Assembly: GCA_009760855.2 (NCBI GenBank)
Contig: WPIO01000007.1
Coordinates: forward strand, 168,501-232,500
Length of the DNA stretch: 64,000 nt
Direction: 5' to 3'
From: Cristatella mucedo
Taxonomy: Eukaryota; Bryozoa; Phylactolaemata; Cristatellidae
Shown here piece by piece: positions 10,332-21,239 of this stretch; the first letter of the stretch is position 1, and the number at the start of each line of letters is the position of its first letter. The notes under the pieces are model-generated. The model was not told where the DNA came from. It did not search any database and was given only the letters and a program-made list of their open reading frames with translations. A program made the position numbers and the translations under genes.

Positions 10332-11400
10332 ACATTAGATTGTAATGGGCTGAGAAAATCATGCATTTCAAGGAAGATCCTGATAGATTGAGGCTCCCTC
10401 CTGACAGGGGTGATCACCCGAGTCTCAGGTGTCTTCGACAGTCATCTAATTCCTCTCGGCGGTGTTTCTATTTGAGCCAATCAGCCAGAAACTTCGAGGC
10501 TGGTAATTCCGGTCAGCCAAACGTGCATGGCAGGGCAGGCAGAGGTGAGGGCGCTTGCGGCATTTTAGCATTTGCTCATAGATCGCATCAATCTAGCGGT
10601 TGTAACAGTCATTAAGGTCGGACCGACATCGGAGTCAGTTAGTAGTGGCCTGGTCACCCCGAGCCAGAACCGAAGCCACCCACGCGCTATCCAAAGGTAT
10701 TCTGTAAGAAATGTTCGGTTTGCACGGACATTTGAATGCCGCACCGTTGAGAAAGCACTTCATAGGCAAGTCAATAAGGCGTGTTTATAAATCAGTGCTT
10801 AAAACCAGAACGTGCTGGAAGAACGCGATATGTGGAGAGGTAGGTTTTCTCTTCTTTACGAGTGTTGTCAAATCAGAATATAGCCCGAGGAAAAAGCTAC
10901 CAGTCGTCCATCACAAAAAGCAAGAACTGTACAAGCTCTCGTCTCCGTCACAATTATGCATGGACTCACGACATGCAGCCACCCACGTCACTGCATTGCA
11001 CATTTCCGACACGTGGTTTGTCATCGGGGACGTCGCAGGGGGGGTGCTATTAGTCACATGACTCGCAGAGCACTTATCATTACCAGAGAGGTCACGGATA
11101 AGCAAAGCAGCTAGACCAGCGGCAGTCCAGTACGTTAGCAGAATGTACAATAGCAGACACTTAGCAAGTTACAACAACCACAAGTTCCACAGTAGCAATG
11201 ACCCGCGTCATCCACGAAGTCTCGATTCCTTTGTTCAAGGCAATGGTACTGTCTGTAAAGGATAAGGTACCACGTACCGGCAAGTTACCACCAGCCAGCT
11301 CAGCCTGCTCTCTTGTTAGACTACTAACCTCGGGGATCCAATGCCGTATAACAGGTTTGCGATTTTATAACACGGAGCTTCAATGCCTGCACCGGTGCTG
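10026..11400. other. No gene recognised
   Basis: It contains a (TA)n run at 10300-10327. The ORFs here (for example 10711-11061 plus) show no recognisable family. No RNA gene was seen. Confidence 0.45.
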
Positions 11401-11409
11401 TAATGGCCA

Positions 11410-11515
11410 TCTTATCAACTCTGCCATAATAATACTAATAATAAAAAGTAAAAGTCCTTTTTACAGTGCCATAAGTGAACTAAATCTCTATCCTGGTGCT
11501 TTAAAACTCGATGCA
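11410..11515 (-). mobile_element. L2-type LINE (family A), degraded 3' tail
   Basis: An ataataatactaataataa run is followed by a diverged terminal hairpin (gccataagtgaactaaatct, ctatcctggtgctttaaa). Confidence 0.6.
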
Positions 11516-11769
11516 GGAGTATAGATATCTAGAAGTAAAGGACATTCAACATACAATGCTTAGACAAACATATACAAACCACATTAGTATAATACTACGA
11601 CAAGCATATCAAAGATTTAAGTACATGCAAAATACTATGCTTAGGAAAACATACAAATCACACCAGTAAAATACTTCGATAAGCATGCATAAACGTACAA
11701 AAAGACACTCATGATTACTGACTATTAGGATCCCCGGCTAGTAACGTGTCCTGAATCATGCACAGGGAA

Positions 11770-12145
11770 ACAGAAAGTGCATGCTCCCAAAGCTTGGAAC
11801 TCCCTCCCGACCTGCGTCAGAACATCCCCTGACCTGACCACATTTAAAAGCAACTTAAAAACACACCTATTTAGGACAGCATTTAGTGGATCCCTGTGAT
11901 TCGTCCTTCACGTGCTTATGCGTGCTGACACTGTGCATGCTGCCACTAACCACATTTGCATGCTGACCCTGTGCATGTCACCCCTAACCATGTTATTCAT
12001 TTTGTTTATTTTTCAAGCATGATTTTACTTACCATTTAACTGCATTTCCCTTTGCAGGAAATGTAAAGCGCCTAGAAAGAGATTAAGTTCTCTGAGGGCG
12101 CTTTATCAAGTACATTATTGTTATTATTATTATTATTATTATAAC
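11770..12145 (+). mobile_element. L2-type LINE (family A), 3' end
   Basis: The copy begins in the last part of the reverse transcriptase ORF (APKAWNSLPTCVRTSPDLTT-like coding) and ends with the terminal hairpin at 12064-12106 and an (ATT)n tail. It is 5'-truncated. Confidence 0.9.
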
Positions 12146-12254
12146 AACCAAAATACAGGTTTACTGTGGCGCTGCTAACTAATCGCAGGGGATGCGTCGT
12201 AAGCCGAGACACGAATGTTGCAAAGTCATATGTTAGCGAATTTCTCCATGTGGT

Positions 12255-13095
12255 GACAGAAGTCAGAGTCTAATTCCATACTTTCGAAGCCTTTCAGACC
12301 GAGTAGAGGTACGACCACCAAACAATTTCAATTTAGTTCGAGGTGTAGGCAAACGATTCAACTCAGAAAAGCTTGGTCTGGTAGGGGAGCAGATCAGGTA
12401 GGTAGAGGAGGGGGACCAAAGAACGAAGGGACCTAAAAGCGAGCGACCAAATCTTGAAGTCAATGCGTTTCTTGACTGGTAGCCAGTGAAGGTCGGCGAG
12501 AAGTAGTGTGATGTGGCAACTGCGACGCTTACGACAGAAAAGCCTAGCTACAGATTTTTTCACCAGCTGTAAGCACCTGATTGCACAGGCTGGTAGACCA
12601 GCAAGCAGCGAGTTACAGAAGTTGAGACATGATGTCACAAATGCATGGACCGATTTAAATGTAGTATCCCTGTCTAAGCAAGCCCGAATTTTAGCAATGT
12701 TATATAGTTGAAATTAGGTAGACTTGATTTTGGAGCTGATGTGGCCGTCTAATGAAAGTCACTTTGAAATAGTACACCTAGATTTTGTGCAGATTCGACA
12801 TTAGGTGTGCTGGCAGAGCCGAGTTTGAGCGTCAGGTTTTCTAATTTCTGAATCCCACTTGGTTCACCCTTAACTAGTAAGTTGGTTTTATCGTCAGTTA
12901 TTTAAGAAACTGTGCTAATATCCATGTTCGAATGTCATCAATACATGCAGCAAGGGAATTGAGAGAATTCGACGTGCTGGAGGGCTGGAAGAGATCAAAG
13001 CAAAGGTACAGCTGAGTTTCATCTACATAGAAGTGCAAACCTAGGTTGTGCCTGGCAATCGCATCGGCAAGAGGGAGAGACGGAGAGAGAGAGAA

Positions 13096-13172
<77 letters not shown>

Positions 13173-13700
13173 AATTATAAACCACAAAAAGAATCGGGCC
13201 AAGCGCCGAGCCCCGAGGAACCCCATTCTTCAGCGGTTCCTCAGATAGTCTTTGTCCGTTCATATCAATACTCCGTAGTTTCCCACTGAGATAGGACTTG
13301 AACCGTTGCAATGCAGTACCGGTGATGCCCAGGAGAGCTGAGAGGCGCTTGATAAGGACTTGGTCATCGGTAGTATTAAAACCGCTGAAAGATCGAGCAA
13401 AACAAGCAGATGGACTGTACCTAAGTCTGCATTCCTAAAATGATCATTATCCATTAGAATTAATGTTGAATCGGTTGAGTGATTATCTCTTAAATTATAC
13501 TGGAACTTAATAGCTACGTGTGAAGTTTCAATATGAGTTTAGCTGGTCTGCCGCGACTCGTTCCAGTGTCTTTCATAGGAACTGTAGAAGGGTGGCAGGG
13601 CGGAAGTTGCTCAAGTTCTCTTGGTCTAGTGTTGTTTTCTTGAGTAGTGGCTTGACTACAGCCTTTTTGAAAGCAGTCTTTGTCGTCTATAGGACAACGG
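12255..13700 (-). mobile_element. L2-type LINE (family A), internal reverse transcriptase region with GA repeat inside
   Basis: The minus strand carries, in several frames, FVTSCLNFCNSLLAGLPACAI-like, ADLHWLPVKKRIDFKIWSLA, FYVDETQLYLCF (decayed FADD box) and KNGVPRGSALGPILFVVYN segments. A pure GA tract at 13066-13173 interrupts it immediately after the VVYN codons. Many stops make it inactive. Confidence 0.85.
13066..13173. repeat. (GA)n microsatellite inside a LINE copy
   Basis: About 50 GA units with a few GAAA interruptions. The LINE coding resumes on both sides. Confidence 0.95.
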
Positions 13701-13799
13701 AGGCTAGCTTAACTCCTTGGCCAAACCAGGGTGGCAGCTGTCGCAGCATTACTCCCAGCAGACTGGCTTTTAAGCAACGGCTTTTAATTTAGAAATTAT

Positions 13800-14060
13800 G
13801 AACTTTTTTGCTTCAGACATCGCAATACCTTTGTATTCAGGCTAGCCAACTCTCATCCAAAATAGTTGTCAATGCCTCAAGATCCGACTCACCTGCGAGT
13901 GTGGCCAGTTCAAAATATTCTGGATTAGAGTTTATCCTGAATTTAGTTACTTTCAGTACAATACTATACTTGGTTATGCACTGCTCCTTTAATTTGTATA
14001 ATTTTAACAGGCGATCACTCTCTTTGAATCCCAAACTTTGGCAGAGCAAGCAGCTACTTC
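13800..14060. other. Unassigned sequence between two LINE copies
   Basis: A minus-strand frame of 70 codons (13837-14049: GFKESDRLLKLYKLKEQCIT, EYFELATLAGESDLEALTTI) looks protein-like but is not recognised. It may belong to another repeat. Confidence 0.25.
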
Positions 14061-14099
14061 AGCTTTGCTGTGTAACAGGCCAGAGTACACCCGGCCCAG

Positions 14100-14606
14100 A
14101 GTATACCCCAGGAAAAAACGGCCTATGCAATGGTTCACATCGTATCTCAGTGGGAGACTCCAAGTATTGACGTGAATGGACAAAGATCATCCGAGGTACC
14201 ACTGAAATATGGGGTACCTCAGGGTTCCGTGCTAGGTCCGGTTCTTTTCACGGTTTATACTCTCCCTCTTGCTGATGTGATTGCCAAGCACAATCTAGGC
14301 TTTCACATCTATGCGGATGGCACTCAGTTGTACCTTTGCTCTGATCCCTCCCAGCCTTCGAGCACCTCAAACTCTCTCAACTCACTTGCTGCATGTATTG
14401 ATGACATCCACACATGGATGGCAGCACATTTCCTAAAACTCAACTATGATATAACTAACTTACTAGTTATGGGAAAACCCAGTGTGATTCAGAAATTGGA
14501 AAGACTGACGCTCAAAATTGGCTCTGCCAGCAAATCTCCTGTCGAATCAGCTCGAAATCTAGGTCTCATATTCCAAAGCAACCTCTCGTTAGACGACCAT
14601 ATCAGT
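14100..14606 (+). mobile_element. L2-type LINE (family A), internal reverse transcriptase region
   Basis: The copy encodes YGVPQGSVLGPVLFTVYTLP, HIYADGTQLYLC (FADD box decayed to YADG) and LLVMGKPSVIQKLERL, ending at SLSLDDHIS, where a CTGT microsatellite takes over. It is truncated at both ends. Confidence 0.9.
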
Positions 14607-14613
14607 CTCTGTC

Positions 14614-14689
<76 letters not shown>

Positions 14690-14690
14690 C
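14607..14690. repeat. (CTGT)n microsatellite at the edge of a LINE copy
   Basis: About 19 CTGT units start from a ctctgtctctg seed in the LINE sequence. Confidence 0.95.
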
Positions 14691-15292
14691 CTTCGCCGAT
14701 GCGTTCGCCTCCCACGTGTGAGGGTGTGCTTAGTATACGCCTAGGGATCGGCCGGTGGCCCGAAGTAAATGGAAGGCGGTTTTTAATCGCTTTTTGTAAC
14801 CCCGACCACCTGGATCCTGCAAAATCTGGTTTTATTCAGTTTTATTAAATTTATGTCGGAATTTCTTACACGACCCATTTTAGCCGCGTCGGGCGTTCAG
14901 ACCGGGCAAAGCCGCTTGGACGCCTGGGGCTGATGGCAAATGCAAATGATAATTCACCCTCACTGTCGTCGGAAGTAGCCGTCATTCCCAGCGTTTCTCT
15001 TAATGTCCAACCGATGAAGTCAAACCTCAGCGCATTTAACGACTACCCGGCGCCCGACGGCGACAACGTAGTTGAGCATTTACAATGAGGGTGATGACGC
15101 GGCGGTAGATGAAGGCCGACCAGAAGTTGTATTGATGAGTGGCGACACGTCGAAATAAAATCATTTTTCAATCGGTACAATCTGCTTTTATTTCATTAAA
15201 ATCGTTAGCTCAATTCGTTGTAAAAAAAAAGAGATAGCATTTTCTATTCTTGACGTACCACGACGCTCTGCCGAACAGGAAACCCATACGAT
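14691..15292. other. No gene recognised, downstream flank of tRNA-Tyr
   Basis: Relatively repeat-poor sequence without a supported ORF. It lies 3' of the minus-strand tRNA gene. Confidence 0.5.
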
Positions 15293-15298
15293 AAAAAA
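15293..15298 (-). terminator. Pol III T6 terminator of tRNA-Tyr
   Basis: Six A on the plus strand, six T in the transcript direction, lie one base beyond the 3' end of the tRNA-Tyr gene (15299 intervenes). This is the normal RNA polymerase III stop. Confidence 0.9.
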
Positions 15299-15299
15299 T

Positions 15300-15400
15300 T
15301 CCCGCGAACCGGATTCGAACCGGTGACCTAAGGATTTCAGGCAGGAGTTGTACTCCTTGGCACTACAGTCCTCCGCTCTACCAACTGAGCTATCACGGGA
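15300..15400 (-). tRNA. trnY-GTA: tRNA-Tyr (GTA) with 27-nt intron
   Basis: Read on the minus strand from 15400, the sequence starts TCCCGTGATAGCTCAGTTGG and ends in CGCGGGA. The acceptor stem pairs over seven positions (one T-G). The A box is intact, and the B box/T arm reads GGTTCGAATCC. The anticodon GTA is at 15366-15364. Exon 1 ends at 15363 and exon 2 resumes at 15335 with ATCCTT, leaving an intron at 15362-15336, the usual site one base after the anticodon. Tyrosine tRNA genes of eukaryotes very often carry such an intron. It appears functional. Confidence 0.97.
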
Positions 15401-16830
15401 TTCAAGAAATGAGGACTTAATTACTTACTTTAATTAAGATTAAAACGTAAGTCGGTCATTCTGCCGGAAATTTTCGTACCACTTTCCCCGCGACCGGAGC
15501 AAACCTTTGTCTTGCGATTATTGCAGCTAATCTCACGAGCCTACACTCAATAGGGACAGGAAGTGTCCTGCCGGCTGCGCAAAAAAAGTTCGCAGTCAGT
15601 GTTTGCGTAAAGCATTTACGATTTGAACAAACCGTATAAAGCCACTAACGGTCTGCGCAGACGTGCGGGCGCACTACCTTCTTTCCGACCGCCGCGATAG
15701 CCGCCAACTTATCCCAATTATCGTCTAGCTCATATTCTACTCTTATTTAGCGGTTTGCGCCATTTCACGCCAATCAATAGCTATCAGATAGCGCTCGGTC
15801 GGCGCAACGCCAAGGCGGCCCTTATAATTAGTGCCGCTTAGTGACCGCAAAGCTCGATCCGCCGCGGGAACGAGGCATTTCTCCACCGCCCGCGTCCCTG
15901 CCCCGCCCCTGTCGCCGCATGCTCCCTTGCGGTCGGGCACGGTATCCGACAACAGTCGCACGCTTAATTTTCGCCAGCGCGGTGCTCAAATATGCCGCTA
16001 GGTTTTATCGTTTTTGCCGCACACTGCCTACCGATAATCAGCCTGGGACAGCGCAGCGAAGGTCGCTGCTTAGGTTGACGGACGCGTCCGCTCATCGGTA
16101 AGGCGCTCGCCGGGCGTCGATTCGAGGCGAGCTGTGTGGCCGGCCGCCTGCGTTTTGCGTTGGCGCTTTGTGAGCCGGCTGCCTGAGTGCTAGTATCGGA
16201 CCGAACTCGACATTGGGTTCGCATGCAGGGTCGTTGGCGACGCCGTCGCCCTTGACTGAGCATCTCCATCCATCAGCTGCAGGAGTGCGGCCGTAAGTGC
16301 GTAAGTGCGAGTCCGTCACTCCCAAACTCCTGCCCCCCCCCAAGCGCGAGCGCTGAGCGCTGCCCCTTCACTCCCACTCCTCTCTCCCGAGCACTGCGCC
16401 CGAGCCCTGTTGAGCAAGTAAGCGCCGTCGGGTTGCCCGGGAGTGGGACCCGACTACCGAGCGCCGGCTAGCTCTTGCGCGCGCCGATGCTACCGAGCCG
16501 ACGAACCCCCTGAAACGTCGACGAATGCTAGATAGAGAGCATTAATGGGCAGCGCGGAGAAAAATCTCAAAAGTGCTAAAGGCTGTTGCTAGCTGGCTCG
16601 CTGCCTCGCACTCGCCAAGCGTCGGCATATTGCCCCGTGCTGCCGATCCGTGGCCGTCAAGTCATTAGCCGGCCGCTGGTGACGAGGCGAACGTTGAGCG
16701 TTTTTTCCGCCTCTTTTGTGAAGCAACAGTAAAAATAGAGGTCGGCTGACACGTGATGCCTCATTGGTGTAGCGGCAGAAAAAAGTCTTTGCATTGATCA
16801 TCGCGCTAGCAGCAGGCAATAAAGGACTTC
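15401..16830. other. No gene recognised, upstream flank of tRNA-Tyr
   Basis: GC content rises from about 15.6 to 16.5 kb. The ORFs at 15841-16101 (plus) and 15964-16269 (minus) overlap and show no motif. A degraded SINE-like B box (attagaacccacgacct, minus) lies near 16840-16910. Confidence 0.4.
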
Positions 16831-17094
16831 AGCTGCATGATTAGAACCCACGACCTGAATCTCGAAGGGTGAAGAACGCCAAGTCGGTGTGCTTGACTGC
16901 TGTCCTACCTAGCCTGTCTTGAGCCTGACAAAGACCTGCACAACAATGGGCCTCAGGCACTCATCTTATTCTGTAAGTTGTATGAGCATGGGCGATAGTC
17001 AAGGACAATGACAAACTCGTGCGTTTCTTGATAGTTTCTGCTTATTCTTTAAATAATTTTTTGTTATTCTCTCTCTCTCCCTTTCCCTCCTCAC

Positions 17095-17340
17095 TTTGTC
17101 TGTCTCTGTCTGTCTCTCTCACTGTCCTCACTCCTACTTCTGCTGCCCTTCACTGGCATCTCAGCCATTAGCAGATATATGCCCCTTTAAACAAAGGCTT
17201 GCACACACATACACGCTCGCGCACACACACACATACATGCACGCGAACACACACGCACACAATCGCACCGCATGCACACACACACACCACACTCGCCCAC
17301 ACAAACAAACCCACTCATGCGCACGAGCACATGCGGGTGC
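17095..17340. repeat. Low-complexity CT and CACA-rich stretch
   Basis: Irregular CT repeats to about 17130, then an imperfect CA-rich tract at about 17200-17335. The apparent ORFs of His/Thr or Cys/Val are artefacts. Confidence 0.85.
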
Positions 17341-17478
17341 ACAAGTACCACTAACCATTTTCTACCACTAACCATTTTCTACCACTAACCATTCGATCGT
17401 GCTTCCTTTGCAGCAAATGTGAAGAAAGAGATTGGGTTTACTGAGGGTGCTATGCCAAATTTATTAATATTATTATTA
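17341..17478 (+). mobile_element. L2-type LINE (family A), diverged 3' tail
   Basis: Three copies of accactaaccattttct-type sequence precede a diverged terminal hairpin (gaagaaagagattgggttta, ctgagggtgctatgcc) and an (ATT)n tail at 17460-17486. Confidence 0.7.
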
Positions 17479-17499
17479 TTATTATTTTTATTAAAGTGT

Positions 17500-17890
17500 G
17501 ATAATAATAATAATATTGCACTTGATAAAGCGCCCTCAGAGAACTTAATCTCTTTCTAGGCGCTTTACATTTGCTGCAAAGTGATACGCAATAGAATAGT
17601 AAGTAAAATCATGCTTGAAAAACAAACAAAATGAATAACATGGTTAGGGGTTACATGCACTGGGTCAGCATGCAAATGTGGTTAGTGGCAGCATGCACAG
17701 TGTCAGCACGCATAAGCACGTGAAGGACGAATCACAGGGATCCACTAAATGCTGTCCTAAATAGGTGTGTTTTTAAGTTTCTTTTAAATGTGGTCAGGTC
17801 AGGGGATGTTCTGATGCAGGTCGGGAGGGAGTTCCAGGCTGTGGGAGCATACGAGCTAAATGCACGGTCTCCAAAGGATTTAAGGTTACA
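17500..17890 (-). mobile_element. L2-type LINE (family A), 3' end
   Basis: An (AAT)n tail, terminal hairpin, 3' untranslated region and the last part of the reverse transcriptase ORF, in minus orientation. It is very similar to 30361-30740. It abuts the previous copy tail to tail. Confidence 0.9.
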
Positions 17891-17939
17891 CGTGATACAC
17901 GTGAGAACACATTTGTGCGCTTACCCTTCCTTACCCTAC

Positions 17940-17940
<1 letters not shown>

Positions 17941-17972
<32 letters not shown>
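17941..17972. repeat. (CT)n microsatellite
   Basis: A short CT run at the edge of the LINE fragment. Confidence 0.85.
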
Positions 17973-17974
<2 letters not shown>

Positions 17975-18499
17975 CCTCTCTGTTGTCTCTTTTCTGGTCC
18001 ATATTTTGTTAGTGTCAGGTATAAATCTTCGTCTGCCCTGTCACCCAGCATGACAAAGCAGGCGGTTACAACCGACTTAGAGTATCAAATGGGGGTCCGT
18101 CCTTCAACCTCATCCCTCAGTGTTATTGCTCGCTGCCCCTCTCAACGTGCCCACCTGCCAGTCACCATCCATCCCATCACTCGGTCTTCACGTGGAACTG
18201 CCACCGGGTGCTCTTCCTGATCGCAAGCAGCATGCAGGAGTCCTTGAAGTGGGAAAAATGTGAGATTGAGCAAGGGGGGTATTCGGAGACATTTCATTGA
18301 TACCTGCGGTTCAAAGACTTCATTGGAAATTCCGAGTGTTGTTGGCTCTAGCACAGAATGTGCTGTTTAAACGTTCGAACAGACAGCCAGCAGAATGAGC
18401 ACATTCACCTTCACTCTGTCGAGACTCCATTTAAATCGCATCTCTGTAAAGGTATCGAGGCTCTGTTTCAATCGTTTTTCTTTATGAGACTTCCACCGG

Positions 18500-19086
18500 T
18501 ACTTTCTGGGTATCCGGAAGCTGTTCGGGCTCAGCTGCTAACAAATAAAAGTCTGGCACCTTGGTTACTCGGTCGGGCTTGGATGGAGCACGATGTGGAA
18601 GAGAGATCCACAGCATACGCAAGGCTCCCCCATCAGGCCAAGTATCGTACCACCCGCTTTTCAGAATCCAACAGCCTACAAATACCCCGTACAAACCTCA
18701 AATCCTTTGAAGACCGGGCATTTAGTGCGTATGCTCCCAAAGCCTGGAACTCCCTCCCGACCTGCGTCAGAACATCCCCTGACTTGACCACATTTAAAAA
18801 GAACTTAAAAACACGCCTATTTAGGACAGCATTTAGTGGGTCCCTGTGATTCGTCATTGATGTGCTTATGCATGCTGACACTGTGCATGCTGCCACTAAC
18901 CACATTCGCATGCTGACCCTGTGCATGTCACCCCTAACCATATTATTCATTTTGTTTGTTTTTCGAGCATGATTTTACTCACCATTCAATTGCATTTCAC
19001 TTAGCAGCAAATTTAAAGCGCCTAGAGAGAGATTAAGTTCTCTGAGGGCTCTTTATCAAGTGAATTATTATTATTATTATTATTAA
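18500..19086 (+). mobile_element. L2-type LINE (family A), 3' half of RT ORF with tail
   Basis: The copy encodes HQAKYRTTRFSESNSLQIPR, FEDRAFSAYAPKAWNSLPTC and KNLKTRLFRTAFSGSL ending in TGA at 18847-18849. The 3' untranslated region, hairpin and (ATT)n tail follow, ending at about 19086. Confidence 0.93.
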
Positions 19087-19559
19087 GGCTGGCATGGTCC
19101 TGCTGCTGCCACTCGCGCCTTCGGTGTGATGCGCCATTCGTCCATTACAGCCAGCCATCTTACCCACCGAGCCTGAATGAGCTGCTGTCACTGCATGTAA
19201 CGCCGTACTGACGTTAGCATTAAAGGTCAGCGTGTGAGCCTTCGATAATTATCCAGGTTCTCATTTTTGGCTGAGCAAATCAAGACTGTTGCTTTGGTGA
19301 TGCAGGCTGATTCTGAAATATGATAGCCTCAGGTTTTATCCCAGCATCCTCCACAGGGGCTGTTGTTAGGCCACTCATTAATGAGACGTCACGTGATCAA
19401 GAGACCTTAAGTAGCCTCCATCTGGTCGCCCTTCTGTAAGTTAAAGATTTTCGAAATGAGTGGTGACACACCAGCTAAACTTTTTTTATTGAAACACCAA
19501 ACCTAGCAAAAATAAATTCCACTGAGGATTTAGAGCTCACCGCTTCACACTGTCAGCAC

Positions 19560-20150
19560 TGCCACGACGGTATAACAACCTTCTCAGGGATACTGACTTA
19601 AGTATTCGCCCTTCTAGCTCTGCTGCTGAATCTCTTGGCAGCATATTATACCATTGTCGTATTGTCATTCTTGAGCGCCTATCGTATCGCGTTGGCATCA
19701 CTAGCACTACACTGCAATGGTTTAGATCAAATCTCAGTAGAAGATTTCAGATCGTAGATGTCAGTGGCAAACAGTTATCCGGGTGGCTTTAAGTGTGAGG
19801 TACCTCGAGGATTTGTGCTTGGTCCACTACTTTTCACAAGTTATGCTCTTGCTGTTGCCGAAGTAATCGCCAAGCAAATCTGCACTTTCATTGTTGATAC
19901 TGCCGTTATATGCCGAGCCGTGCCAGAGCTTTGATTCACCTCTGCCCTCCTGCAGGTCATTCTAGTATTTCATTTTTAGACTGTTGACCTGCAACTGCAT
20001 TTGTGCTCTAATCTTTCCTGTCTTCCTGGGCCTCAAGCTCTCTCAACTCTCTTGCAGCATGAAGTACCTAAATTCGTACATGAATGGCAGCAAACTTTTG
20101 CAAACAGAATGACGATGAAACCAACTTGATATACTTATTGTTATTCTTAG
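19560..20150 (+). mobile_element. Highly degraded L2-type LINE
   Basis: Scattered matches to the reverse transcriptase region can be followed (ttagatcaaatctcagtaga, gaggatttgtgcttggtcca, tgctgttgccgaagtaatcg), but no frame is open for long. It looks older than the other copies. Confidence 0.6.
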
Positions 20151-20517
20151 GCGTTTGAGAGGACTGCCCTGCTGAGCAGCTGAGCAGTGATATATTTCAT
20201 CGAAGTGAGTACCATTGCTACCATTCTAGGCATGTCATAGAGTTCTGCAACACTGTGATCGATGTTTCCTTGCCGTTAGAAAGCATGATGTGGGTTGGAG
20301 CTCTCGACCGCCTGGCCTTCTGCAGACTTAGTGCTGGACTTGTCCTGGAACTTAGCAACCAGCATCTGTAGTTATTAGGGTGTCTGTAGTAACTATGGTC
20401 TATTCCCACTTGAACCCCTTGTAGCTGCAAATGGTATGGGCCACAATGTCATTGTGCAGTACCAGTACTAGTACCAGCTAGCTTCCCATCACTCATATGT
20501 ATTCATAATCCATGCAG

Positions 20518-20528
20518 TCTGTCTGTCA

Positions 20529-20603
<75 letters not shown>

Positions 20604-20604
20604 A

Positions 20605-20692
<88 letters not shown>
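20518..20692. repeat. (CTGT)n plus (CT)n compound microsatellite
   Basis: About 21 CTGT units (20518-20603) followed by about 40 CT units (20609-20690). Confidence 0.97.
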
Positions 20693-20694
<2 letters not shown>

Positions 20695-20699
20695 GTACT

Positions 20700-21230
20700 C
20701 GATCTACATATAATAATTTAATTGCCCGTGCAAGTATTGGTAACTGGTATCCATTTGGCAATTATTATTGATTCTTCACAATCTGTCTTTGTTCCTTGCT
20801 CTGTCGATGAGTGCCAGGCATGGAAGATTTCCCCTCAATTCCGTGCCGTCTAGCTGTCCATAAAAAGAAGAGGGGGAGAGAAAGAGAGAGTTTGTGTGTG
20901 AAGTGGGTGTGTGGCCTGAACGTGCGATGGCATCTGTGAGCTGAGCTAGTGAGTAGCAGCAGAATACGATAGGGCATGCACGGTAGGAGGAGGAAGAGGA
21001 TAAGAAAAATGATAAGTAGAGCTTGCAGAGCTCGGAAGTGCGAGTTTCTACGTTCCTTATTAACTCAAATTGATCGCTGTTATTGCAGTTTAGTACCTTG
21101 TCTTGCTGGTTCTTCTGTGCGAAAATGGAGTGCTTTTGCCTCTTCAGCAGTTGCTGCAAACGTCTGCTTAACTAGTGTGCACCTCTGACTAAGTACACTA
21201 TGTGAAGGATCAGGATTGACTGTTCATTGA
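20700..21230. other. No gene recognised
   Basis: Short ORFs only (20776-21159 minus). None is recognised. Confidence 0.45.
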
Positions 21231-21239
21231 TAAGCATAG

